Below, one piece after another: positions 1 to 5,962 of a stretch of 9,705 nt of DNA (its first letter is position 1; each line of letters begins with the position of its first letter). Source of the DNA: Anaerolineales bacterium UBA4823 (lineage in GTDB: Bacteria; Chloroflexota; Anaerolineae; Anaerolineales; UBA4823); NCBI GenBank assembly GCA_002402275.1, contig DHFN01000037.1, forward strand, positions 1 to 9,705, given 5' to 3'. The translations under genes were made by a program, and so were the position numbers. The notes beneath the pieces are model-generated. The model saw only the letters and a list, made by a program, of their open reading frames with translations. It had not been told where the DNA came from and made no database searches.

Positions 1-2
1 AG

Positions 3-200
3 CAGACCATGCAAGCCTCACCGGCAGAAAGATTGCTGCTGCTGCCTGTGCTGTCGCTTCTGATGCTGGTGGCGGATATTGCACTGGGCGCCTATTTATA
101 CCGCAAGAAAGGCTTCAGGATGGCATCCTACTTGACCTTTGCCAGTACACTCATTCTGCCAGTCTCATTTTTTGTGCTGGTTGCCATCCTGGTATTTTAG
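3..200 (+). CDS. C-terminal end of an unidentified membrane protein (partial)
   Basis: The frame is open from the left edge of the window (codons for Gln-Thr precede the first Met at base 9) and ends at a TAG at 198-200. No ribosome binding site can be judged before base 9, so this is probably the tail of a longer gene and not a 63-residue protein. Two hydrophobic stretches are visible: about residues 8-30 counted from the Met, then, after a short basic loop (YRKKGFR), about residues 38-63 running to the C-terminus. This is an integral membrane protein end, but I do not recognise the family. It converges on the minus-strand aldehyde dehydrogenase, with 49 bases between the two stop codons. 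Its GC-rich codon use resembles the neighbouring dehydrogenase and not the AT-rich transporter block. Confidence 0.55.
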   Translation, partial: QTMQASPAERLLLLPVLSLLMLVADIALGAYLYRKKGFRMASYLTFASTLILPVSFFVLVAILVF

Positions 201-249
201 AAAACACTGGATATCATTCCCAGCGCTTATATTTATCGATTTTCTAATC

Positions 250-1629
250 TTATTTTCCAAACTCTCGCCAGTAGCCTCCGAAAATGGCTGCTTCATCCGG
301 GACAACCGGCTCGATCGGTTTTGAGATCCAGGTGACGTTCAGGTAATGCTTCCAGTGGATGTTCTCCGTTGTGATGTTACCACCCCAGGTGCCGCAGCCC
401 AGGGTCAATGTAAAAGGCATGCCGTTATTGTAGTTGCCGCTGTTGCCGTAGGAGTGCGGCTGGTTAACCATGATGCGGCTGGCTTTTACACGCATGCCCA
501 GCTGCAGGATGCGGTCTTCATTGGATGTGTGGATTCCGCACGAATGCCCGCGGCCATTGATGGCGGTGATTTCCTCCACCATTTTGACTGCCTCATCAAA
601 CTGCTCATACTTCCAGATGGTCAGCACCAGCGACAGCTTTTCCTTGCAGAACGGGTCTTCTTTGCCAACTTTTTTACCCGCCACCATCAAGAAGGTTGTG
701 CCCTGCGGGATCTCGATGCCCGCCATGGCAGCCAGCTTTTCGACGGGCTGCGCTACAATGGCGCCATTCAGATGCTCGCCATCCGGCCACATCAGCGCCT
801 GCAGTTTATCGCGCTCAGCGTCACTGCACATATATCCGCCCTGCTTCTTCAGCTCTTCAAGCATGGGCGCGTAGATGGATGACTGGATAACCAGCGAGTT
901 TTCTGAAGAGCAGCTGGTAGCGTTATCAAAAGTCTTGCCCTGGAAGATCTTCTCGGCGGCTTCTGCCAGATTGGCGGTCTCATCCACAATCACCACCGCG
1001 TTGCCGGCGCCAACCCCGTAGGCTGGCGTGCCGCTGGAATAGGCGGATTTGACCATCGGCCCGCCACCAGTAGCCACCACCAGGTCCACCGCGGTCATCA
1101 ATTCTTTTGCCATATCAATGGATGGTTCCTGGATAAGCTGGATCAGATCCTGCGGTGCGCCCACTTTTTTAAGCCCCTCGCGCATGGATTCGCACACCAG
1201 TTGCGCTGTCTTTTTTGCTTTGGGGTGCGGAGCGAATATGATGGCGTTGCGCCCTTTCAGAGCAGGCAGGGCTTTGGATGGCAGTGTGGTCTCGCAGTTG
1301 GTCACCGGCGTCAGCGCACCAATCACGCCCACCGGCTTGGCGATCTTGATCAGCCCTTTTTCGGCATCCTCCTCGATCACACCCACTGTTTTGACGCCCT
1401 GCAGATCGCGCAAAGTACCGAGCGTTTTCTTCTGGTGCTTGAGCAGTTTATGTTCATACACACCCATCTGGGTTTCCTCAATCGCCAGGCGAGCGATCTC
1501 TTCTGCGCGCTTGTAGGTTTCCCAGCCCACAGCGGCAACCATCATATCCACCTTTTCCTGCGGCCAGAACTCAATCTGCTGCTGGGCAGCACGCGCCTTG
1601 GACATTAATTCATCAATGATAGAAGACAT
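250..1629 (-). CDS. CoA-acylating aldehyde dehydrogenase (EutE/PduP/AdhE-N/SauS-like)
   Basis: This is a 459-residue aldehyde dehydrogenase of the acylating type, which oxidises an aldehyde with NAD(P)+ and CoA to an acyl-CoA in the cytoplasm. Seen in sequence: the substrate/cofactor segment PVGVIGALTPVTNCETT (99-115), followed by KGRNAIIFAPHPKAKKTA, as in the AdhE N-terminal domain; ATGGGPMVKSAYSSGTPA (186-203); GVGAGNAVVIVDETA (205-219); the catalytic cysteine in FDNATSCSSENS (Cys240); GRGHSCGIHT (359-368); and the C-terminal LGCGTWGGNITTENIHWKHYLN. The length is normal for a single-domain enzyme. There is no bacterial-microcompartment targeting peptide and no fused iron alcohol dehydrogenase. 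The cysteine context and the NVTWISKP ending remind me of acylating sulfoacetaldehyde dehydrogenases (SauS), but the substrate is not proven. The ATG start has AAAGGA eight bases upstream, directly abutting the stop codon of the transaldolase gene, so the two are probably translationally coupled. Confidence 0.9.
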   Translation of the reverse strand: MSSIIDELMSKARAAQQQIEFWPQEKVDMMVAAVGWETYKRAEEIARLAIEETQMGVYEHKLLKHQKKTLGTLRDLQGVKTVGVIEEDAEKGLIKIAKPVGVIGALTPVTNCETTLPSKALPALKGRNAIIFAPHPKAKKTAQLVCESMREGLKKVGAPQDLIQLIQEPSIDMAKELMTAVDLVVATGGGPMVKSAYSSGTPAYGVGAGNAVVIVDETANLAEAAEKIFQGKTFDNATSCSSENSLVIQSSIYAPMLEELKKQGGYMCSDAERDKLQALMWPDGEHLNGAIVAQPVEKLAAMAGIEIPQGTTFLMVAGKKVGKEDPFCKEKLSLVLTIWKYEQFDEAVKMVEEITAINGRGHSCGIHTSNEDRILQLGMRVKASRIMVNQPHSYGNSGNYNNGMPFTLTLGCGTWGGNITTENIHWKHYLNVTWISKPIEPVVPDEAAIFGGYWREFGK

Positions 1630-1637
1630 GGTTATGA

Positions 1638-1643
1638 TCCTTT
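1638..1643 (-). promoter_or_regulatory. Ribosome binding site of the aldehyde dehydrogenase
   Basis: AAAGGA on the minus strand, eight bases before the ATG at 1629. It begins immediately after the TAG stop (1646-1644) of the upstream transaldolase gene. Ribosomes finishing that gene would sit on this site, which favours coupled translation. Confidence 0.75.
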
Positions 1644-2726
1644 CTATTTATCCGGGTTGGGCAGCATAAAGTCGCGGATGAAGGCCTGCAGGTCATGGTA
1701 AGAGGTGATGAAACCGCGCAGCGTGCGCACCGTGGCGCCGTAGGTGTCAAATTTTTCCGGGCTTAGCCCGTCTTCATCGTATGCCTTACGGAATTCCCCG
1801 AAATGGGAGTAAAGCGTGTCCACAATTTCTGCCGGCACAGGGTTGTGCATGCGCTCTTTGACCTCGATTTCCGATTGATTAAACAGCAGCTGCCACTCAT
1901 AGGGAATGGTCAGCACCACATCGCCGCCAATGAACTCCGACCAGTGCAGATGGTGGCGGTAGGCGGCAGCCAGCAGGCGGGTGCGATAACCGCGCGCCTG
2001 ATAAATGCCGTAGGCTTTTTTCATGACCGCCACGCCGGCCCAATCCATGTAGCCGGGCGTAACCATGACACCTTCCTTTTTAGCAACCACTTTGAGCCAG
2101 TCATCCATGCGCCCGACCATGATGGTGCACACCGGCGACATATCATCAACTGGCTTGCCTTCCGCCTCCCGCCGTTTGAGGCCGCGTTCAACAGCTTCAG
2201 CCACCGCCAGCGATTGGGGAACCGTGAAGCATACGGTTGCATTGATATTGACACCCTGGTAAGTGGCTTCTTCAATGGCTTTCACGCCGGCCTGCGTGAC
2301 GGGCGCCTTCACCTGCATATTGGGAGCCAGGGAATGGAAGTGGACGGCCTGTTGGGCAACAGCCTCTGCATTGCGGTAGTTGGCCGGGTTGGTCTGGATG
2401 GACAGCCGGCCTTTTTTGCCCTTTTCGCGTTCAAAAACAGGCAGCAGCAGGCTGGCACCCTTCAGCCCGATCTCCTCAAAGATCTTCCAGGTGATCTCCA
2501 CCTCCGACCACTCCGGATTTTCTCGAATCAGCTGGTTGAGGCGGTCTTTCCACAGGTGCAGTTCCTGTTTGAGTACATTGAACACAATGGTGGGGTTGGA
2601 CGTAGCGCCCACCGCGCCGTGTTCGATGGCGTAAGTCAGCTCCTCAACCGAACAGGAATCATTCCAGAAATCGGTTTGGGTAGTTGACACCGTTTCATGC
2701 AGGGGGCTCTTGTATTTTGTTGACAT
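1644..2726 (-). CDS. Transaldolase-family protein with an FSA-like active site
   Basis: This is a 360-residue Schiff-base aldolase/transaldolase of the TAL/FSA family. Seen in sequence: an N-terminal Asp region TTQTDFWNDSCS (Asp19), GATSNPTIV (Asn44), GRLSIQTNP (Gln111), the Schiff-base lysine in MQVKAPVTQAG (Lys140), GVNINATVCF (Asn162, Thr164), IMVGRMDDW (Arg206) and AAAYRHH (Arg257). By eye, K-A-P-V-T and Gln111 resemble fructose-6-phosphate aldolase (VKVPVT, Gln59), whereas Asn162/Thr164 resemble transaldolase B. The TalB residues Glu96, Phe178 and Ser226 appear replaced by Gln, Met and Ala. It is longer than TalB (about 317 residues) or FSA (220), with insertions and a C-terminal extension. 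The substrate is unknown; it could be an ordinary transaldolase, a direct aldolase, or a sulfofructose-type transaldolase. I chose the ATG at 2726 (AAAGGA nine bases upstream) over the in-frame GTG at 2750, which lacks a convincing site. Confidence 0.85.
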   Translation of the reverse strand: MSTKYKSPLHETVSTTQTDFWNDSCSVEELTYAIEHGAVGATSNPTIVFNVLKQELHLWKDRLNQLIRENPEWSEVEITWKIFEEIGLKGASLLLPVFEREKGKKGRLSIQTNPANYRNAEAVAQQAVHFHSLAPNMQVKAPVTQAGVKAIEEATYQGVNINATVCFTVPQSLAVAEAVERGLKRREAEGKPVDDMSPVCTIMVGRMDDWLKVVAKKEGVMVTPGYMDWAGVAVMKKAYGIYQARGYRTRLLAAAYRHHLHWSEFIGGDVVLTIPYEWQLLFNQSEIEVKERMHNPVPAEIVDTLYSHFGEFRKAYDEDGLSPEKFDTYGATVRTLRGFITSYHDLQAFIRDFMLPNPDK

Positions 2727-2735
2727 CGGTTGACA

Positions 2736-2741
2736 TCCTTT
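2736..2741 (-). promoter_or_regulatory. Ribosome binding site fixing the transaldolase start
   Basis: AAAGGA on the minus strand, nine bases before the ATG at 2726. It lies downstream of the alternative in-frame GTG at 2750 and so argues against that longer start. The same AAAGGAT core precedes the dehydrogenase and epimerase genes. Confidence 0.65.
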
Positions 2742-2750
2742 CTTTGGCAC

Positions 2751-2842
2751 AAAAATTTTTATAATTTTAAATAATTATAAGAGTTTTGGATAAATAATCA
2801 GATAAGTAATTTCTTAATGATTATGTATCTGACTAAATAATA
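2751..2842 (-). promoter_or_regulatory. AT-rich spacer with two inverted repeats, possible promoter or operator
   Basis: The gap between the epimerase stop and the transaldolase ribosome binding site is almost pure A/T. It holds TTATAATT (2759-2766) with its complement AATTATAA (2773-2780), and TCAGATA (2798-2804) with TATCTGA (2826-2832). The second stem can extend inward by TAAT/ATTA (2807-2810, 2820-2823) around a nine-base loop. On the minus strand a TATAAT hexamer occurs within the first repeat, but no good -35 box lies 17 bases upstream. The arrangement could be an internal promoter with an operator, or a weak processing/termination hairpin. It also coincides with the change from AT-rich to GC-rich genes. 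Confidence 0.35.
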
Positions 2843-3676
2843 TCAAAATTGATAGTCCAGGTTTTTCCAAAATGCGGCAGTATCTTTCAGCGCTGATAAA
2901 TCATCTGGAAGCGGCAGAATTTCTGATACGATTGGACCAGTATACCCAATTTCATTTAGAACTTTGAGAATAGAAGCGAAATCTAACTGTCCCTGCCCTG
3001 GGGCATGCCGGTTGTTATCTGCAAAATGGAGGTAGCCCAGCTGCTCTCCCGCTGGCCGAATAGCTTCTATCATATTTTTCTCTTCGATATTCATGTGAAA
3101 GGTATCCAGCAGCAATTTCAGGGATTGCATCGAAAGTTGAGCAATCACCTCTAAACCTTCCTCTGCAGTGTTGATCCAGTTCATCTCATATCGGTTGATG
3201 GGTTCTATCAAGATCATTATCCCAAATTTTTTCGCATATTCAGCGCATTGTCCAATTGCTTCAATGCCCAATGTGCGCTGAAGTTTTTTATCTTCCTCAG
3301 AACCCGTCAATTTTCCTCGTATCCCGCCAATAATCACCGCGCCTGACGATAATTCAGCGGCAAGTTCGATCATTGACTTTAGATGGTCAATTGCAATATT
3401 ACGGGATTCATCATTCATATTTGAAAGGCACAGGTTATCAAACAAACAAGCCTGGCCTGTGGCGAGTGCCGTTACTTTGATATTATGGTGATTTAGTAAC
3501 TTATGTAATTCTTGGGTATTAATATCATTTGTCTTTCGCAGACTCAGTTCAATAAAAGCAATATCGTTTTGAGCCAGCTGGCGTATGCCATTTTCCAATT
3601 GCCCTGAAAATAAAAGTGGTCCAAAAGCAGTCTCACGGGGAGACATGGCTATGCCAATTTGAAAATTATCTCTCAA
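2843..3676 (-). CDS. Ketose 3-epimerase-like sugar isomerase/epimerase (TIM barrel)
   Basis: This is a 277-residue xylose-isomerase-like TIM-barrel protein of the D-tagatose/D-psicose 3-epimerase group. The metal ligands are Glu158 (IEPINRYE), Asp191 (LLLDTFHMN), His217 (YLHFAD) and Glu252 (IVSEIL). Their spacing of 33, 26 and 35 residues equals that of Glu152, Asp185, His211 and Glu246 in Agrobacterium D-psicose 3-epimerase. The substrate-contact residues of that enzyme also have counterparts here: Glu164, His194 and Arg223 (NNRHAPG). It is therefore probably an active divalent-metal epimerase on a free ketose or keto-acid. Related families such as 5-keto-L-gluconate epimerase, hydroxypyruvate isomerase and IolE-type enzymes cannot be excluded. 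The start is TTG at 3676, supported by AAAGGA eight bases upstream; the next Met (residue 11) would remove the first barrel strand. Base composition is intermediate between the two flanking blocks. Confidence 0.85.
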   Translation of the reverse strand: MRDNFQIGIAMSPRETAFGPLLFSGQLENGIRQLAQNDIAFIELSLRKTNDINTQELHKLLNHHNIKVTALATGQACLFDNLCLSNMNDESRNIAIDHLKSMIELAAELSSGAVIIGGIRGKLTGSEEDKKLQRTLGIEAIGQCAEYAKKFGIMILIEPINRYEMNWINTAEEGLEVIAQLSMQSLKLLLDTFHMNIEEKNMIEAIRPAGEQLGYLHFADNNRHAPGQGQLDFASILKVLNEIGYTGPIVSEILPLPDDLSALKDTAAFWKNLDYQF

Positions 3677-3750
3677 AATTAATATCCTTTATCGTATGAA
3701 ATAAGAAATATTTAATTTGATAAATATATTAAACAAATAAATGGGTTGTA
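3677..3750 (-). other. Short AT-rich spacer between the DUF6282 protein and the epimerase
   Basis: Apart from the epimerase ribosome binding site, the only structure is a weak AT-only inverted repeat, ATATTTA (3708-3714) and TAAATAT (3721-3727), with a six-base loop. Its low complexity makes chance likely, and I see no terminator or promoter that can be defended. Confidence 0.3.
3685..3690 (-). promoter_or_regulatory. Ribosome binding site supporting the TTG start of the epimerase
   Basis: AAAGGA on the minus strand, eight bases before the TTG at 3676. It decides for this non-ATG start over the internal ATG ten codons later. Confidence 0.7.
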
Positions 3751-4740
3751 CTAATCTAAACCAAGTAAATACCTTGGATTGTCAACAACCATTTTTCTTA
3801 TATCTGATTTTTTGAATCCGTTGGCTAATAAAATCCGCACAAAAAGTTTCATTCCTTCGCTTGGGGGAACGTTGATTACTGTTCCTAGGTCTGATGCAAT
3901 GAAACAATGATCAGGGCTTAATGTTTTGATACATTCCATGAAATATTGAGGATCACAGTTTGGATTATTGTAATTTGGGATATCACCATAAGCGAAAATG
4001 CCAACATAGGCACCCATTTTTGTGATCTCAATCATCTGATCCATTGTCATCTTGGTGACATTCCAATTAGGGTGGGTCAACATGATCTTCTTGATGCCCA
4101 TTTTTATAGCCTCTCGTGTAACTACAAAACGCTGTTTGGTGCTTGCGTGGCAAGGATCAAGAATCATATCATTGGCTTTAACAATTTCCATTATTTTTCT
4201 AAGATCAGGAAGAATCTCATCTTTTTCATCCAATAATTCAATCCAATTTGTGCCCGGGTCGCTTATCACCCTGTTATGGTGAGCAGAATCATGGCTTGGC
4301 AGCCAAACGGTTTTTCCACCCAATCTAGCGACCATCTCAACGCTATCAGGATTTAAGCCGCCCGAAAAATAATTTAAGACAATGCCACCATAAGCAACAG
4401 CAGGTTTTTTCCCAATTTGTTCTGCGTAGTCTTTAACTATCATATTTACAAATGGGACGGTGGCAGCAGTGGGAAAAGTATGAGCTTTGAAATTGCATCC
4501 ACCCATACCGATGTCCGTGGCCATTTTTGTTACTTGTACCTGATCCCAGCCTGTATCAATTAATGGGTCTGGATATGCATGAACATGCATATCAAAGGCA
4601 CCATCAAGTACTTCTAAAACGTCATCTTCTGACAAGAGACGTACGCTTTCACCCATAGACTCAATTGTCTCGTATGCTCGATGTGTATCATCCCGCCATT
4701 CTTGCTCCATTGATAATTCGAAATATTCTCTTTTACTCAT
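3751..4740 (-). CDS. DUF6282-like amidohydrolase-superfamily protein
   Basis: This is a 329-residue cytoplasmic protein with an amidohydrolase-type metal site. Candidate ligands in order are the HxH motif FDMHVHAYP (His52, His54), a lysine in CNFKAH (Lys85, which could be the carboxylated bridging lysine) with His87, His198 in DPCHAS, His223 in LTHPNW and Asp284 in IASDLGT. This is the complete H-x-H, K, H, H, D set of a binuclear hydrolase. It resembles proteins annotated as DUF6282, whose reaction is not known to me. In this setting a lactone or cyclic-amide hydrolase or a related lyase step on the imported compound is plausible but inferred. The ATG start has AAAAGGA six bases upstream. 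It is separated from the binding-protein gene by 118 bases containing a strong hairpin, and from the epimerase by 74 AT-rich bases. Confidence 0.8.
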   Translation of the reverse strand: MSKREYFELSMEQEWRDDTHRAYETIESMGESVRLLSEDDVLEVLDGAFDMHVHAYPDPLIDTGWDQVQVTKMATDIGMGGCNFKAHTFPTAATVPFVNMIVKDYAEQIGKKPAVAYGGIVLNYFSGGLNPDSVEMVARLGGKTVWLPSHDSAHHNRVISDPGTNWIELLDEKDEILPDLRKIMEIVKANDMILDPCHASTKQRFVVTREAIKMGIKKIMLTHPNWNVTKMTMDQMIEITKMGAYVGIFAYGDIPNYNNPNCDPQYFMECIKTLSPDHCFIASDLGTVINVPPSEGMKLFVRILLANGFKKSDIRKMVVDNPRYLLGLD

Positions 4741-4811
4741 TGTTAATCCTTTTCTAGAAAAAACCGAAAATTGTTGATTCGATTTTTTTATAAAATCTAA
4801 TCTATTAATTT

Positions 4812-4845
4812 TCTACCTGGAAAATATCTCTATTTTCCAGGTAGA
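4812..4845 (-). promoter_or_regulatory. 15-bp perfect hairpin with GAGA tetraloop after the binding-protein gene
   Basis: The minus-strand RNA would read TCTACCTGGAAAATA, loop GAGA, then the exact complement TATTTTCCAGGTAGA. This is a 15-pair uninterrupted stem with a GNRA-type loop, 13 bases after the stop codon of the binding-protein gene. On the minus strand the 3' flank is AAAATTAATAG with no U-run, so it is not a standard intrinsic terminator in the gene direction. On the plus strand it is followed by TTTTTT and would look like a terminator there, but no plus-strand gene precedes it. The likeliest role is a 3'-end stabiliser, processing site or partial attenuator that keeps binding-protein mRNA more abundant than the downstream DUF6282 message. 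Confidence 0.7.
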
Positions 4846-4858
4846 TTTTTTGAATATT

Positions 4859-5890
4859 TTATTGTCCTATTAAGGTTATTCCAAATCTTTCTTTTGCCAC
4901 ATCGATTACATTTTCAGATGTTACCAACCTGTAATCAACTGATACAAAATCTGGAATTTCTTCTCCGTTTAGATATTTGATCGCATTTTCAACACCAAGA
5001 CCTGATTGAGCCCAAGGATTTTGATCTAGTGTAGCAAAAATTCTGCCTTGTGCGATAGCCATATATGCATCCTTATTACCGTCAAAACCTACAACTATCA
5101 TTTCTCCCTCTCTACCGGCAGCAGAAATTGCTTCAATTGCACCTAGAGCAATCTCATCATTTGCACATATTACTGCGTCAATTTCGTCAAATCTTTGGAG
5201 AAGATTCTCCATTACACTCATTCCTGTTGATCTCTGAAAATCTGCATTTTGTGACGCTAACACCTCTACGCCAGGAAATTCCTCAACAGCTTTTTGCATT
5301 CCTTTAGTCCTGTCAGCACCAGTTTGAGTGCCTGGAGTACCTTCAAGTAGAATTACTTTTCCTTCTCCGTTAATAGCTTCTAAGCCATATTTAGCTACAG
5401 TGTACATTGCCTCTACATTGTCATAACCAACAAAAGTGACAACCTCACCACCAAATACTCTTGTATTAGAAGTAACAACAGGAATATTTGCACTATTTGC
5501 TGCTTCGACGCCAGGAATTACGCCATTGGAATCTGCTGCAACAAGTACTATTGCATCCACTTGTTTTTGTACCAAATCTTCGATTATACGAATTTGATCT
5601 TCAACATTGTAAGGCTTCATTGGCGCTAAAGCTTCAATATTGGCACCATATTGATTGGCCACCACCTCAGCACCATCCTTCATATAAACCCAGAATGGAT
5701 TAACCATGTCTGGTATAATCAGCGCCAGATTATATGTTTTTCCTTCTTCCACCGGTTCAGCAGATTCTGACTCTGGTGCAGCAGGTGCGATTTCTGGGAT
5801 TTCTTCTGTAACTGTGGCTGGTGTACCGCATGCACAAAGAAATCCCAGAATAGCAAACGTACTAACAATAAAACTAATTTTCTTTTTCAT
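4859..5890 (-). CDS. Sugar-type ABC transporter substrate-binding lipoprotein
   Basis: This is a 343-residue periplasmic-binding-protein type 1 (RbsB-like) lipoprotein that captures the ligand outside the membrane. The signal peptide has a basic start (MKKK), a hydrophobic core and a lipobox LCAC, with the lipidated Cys at residue 21. A Pro/Glu/Ala-rich linker (about 22-50) follows. The mature domain begins LALIIPDMVNPFW. Ligand-pocket positions recognisable against E. coli RbsB are Asn64 (NPFW), Arg194 (GADRTKGM), Asn244-Asp245 (CANDEIALG), Asp270 (VVGFDG) and Gln290 (TLDQNP). The RbsB Asp89-Arg90 pair that grips ribose appears replaced by Asn142-Thr143 (VVTSNTR), so the ligand is probably not ribose. 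The ATG start has AGGAG five bases upstream. It is the last gene of the transporter set and is followed by the strong hairpin at 4812-4845. Confidence 0.93.
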   Translation of the reverse strand: MKKKISFIVSTFAILGFLCACGTPATVTEEIPEIAPAAPESESAEPVEEGKTYNLALIIPDMVNPFWVYMKDGAEVVANQYGANIEALAPMKPYNVEDQIRIIEDLVQKQVDAIVLVAADSNGVIPGVEAANSANIPVVTSNTRVFGGEVVTFVGYDNVEAMYTVAKYGLEAINGEGKVILLEGTPGTQTGADRTKGMQKAVEEFPGVEVLASQNADFQRSTGMSVMENLLQRFDEIDAVICANDEIALGAIEAISAAGREGEMIVVGFDGNKDAYMAIAQGRIFATLDQNPWAQSGLGVENAIKYLNGEEIPDFVSVDYRLVTSENVIDVAKERFGITLIGQ

Positions 5891-5948
5891 TTCATCTCCT
5901 GTGTGAACTTAATTTTTTTTAATGAGGCAAATCACAATATCTTATACG

Positions 5949-5962
5949 CACCTCCTTTCTAA
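5949..5962 (-). promoter_or_regulatory. Orphan full-consensus Shine-Dalgarno at the end of the second permease gene
   Basis: The minus strand reads TTAGAAAGGAGGTG, a 14-base match to the complement of the common bacterial 16S rRNA 3' end. It overlaps the permease stop codon (TAG, 5961-5959). No usable gene starts at normal spacing: ATATTGTGA just downstream gives only TTG-TGA, and the nearest GTG frame closes after eight codons. The binding-protein gene starts about 60 bases on and has its own AGGAG. This could be a relic of a lost gene, a leader-peptide site or a ribosome-holding element. Confidence 0.55.

Noticed and set aside
201..249. Terminator between the convergent genes at the left end
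   Set aside because: Only a four-base CTGG/CCAG pairing with a nine-base loop was found, and no T-run follows it.
346..1608. Several plus-strand open frames opposite the aldehyde dehydrogenase
   Set aside because: All mirror the codon pattern of a well-supported minus-strand gene; no motifs or independent ribosome binding sites were seen.
1803..2687. Long plus-strand open frame of 294 codons opposite the transaldolase gene
   Set aside because: It lies wholly antisense to a gene with clear family motifs in GC-rich sequence, has no recognisable domain, and its composition (His, Arg, Phe rich) is that of a shadow frame.
250..2726. Firm assignment to sulfoquinovose or sulfoacetate degradation
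   Set aside because: The dehydrogenase resembles SauS and the transaldolase could act on sulfofructose, but no sulfoquinovosidase, sulfosugar isomerase or sulfonate exporter is visible, so it is kept only as a hypothesis.
2727..2750. Longer transaldolase starting at GTG 2750
   Set aside because: The AAAGGA site lies inside this extension, nine bases before the ATG at 2726; the extra residues (MPKKGCQP) are not family-like.
3708..3727. ATATTTA/TAAATAT inverted repeat between the DUF6282 and epimerase genes as an operator
   Set aside because: It is made only of A and T in an AT-rich spacer, so chance is the simplest explanation.
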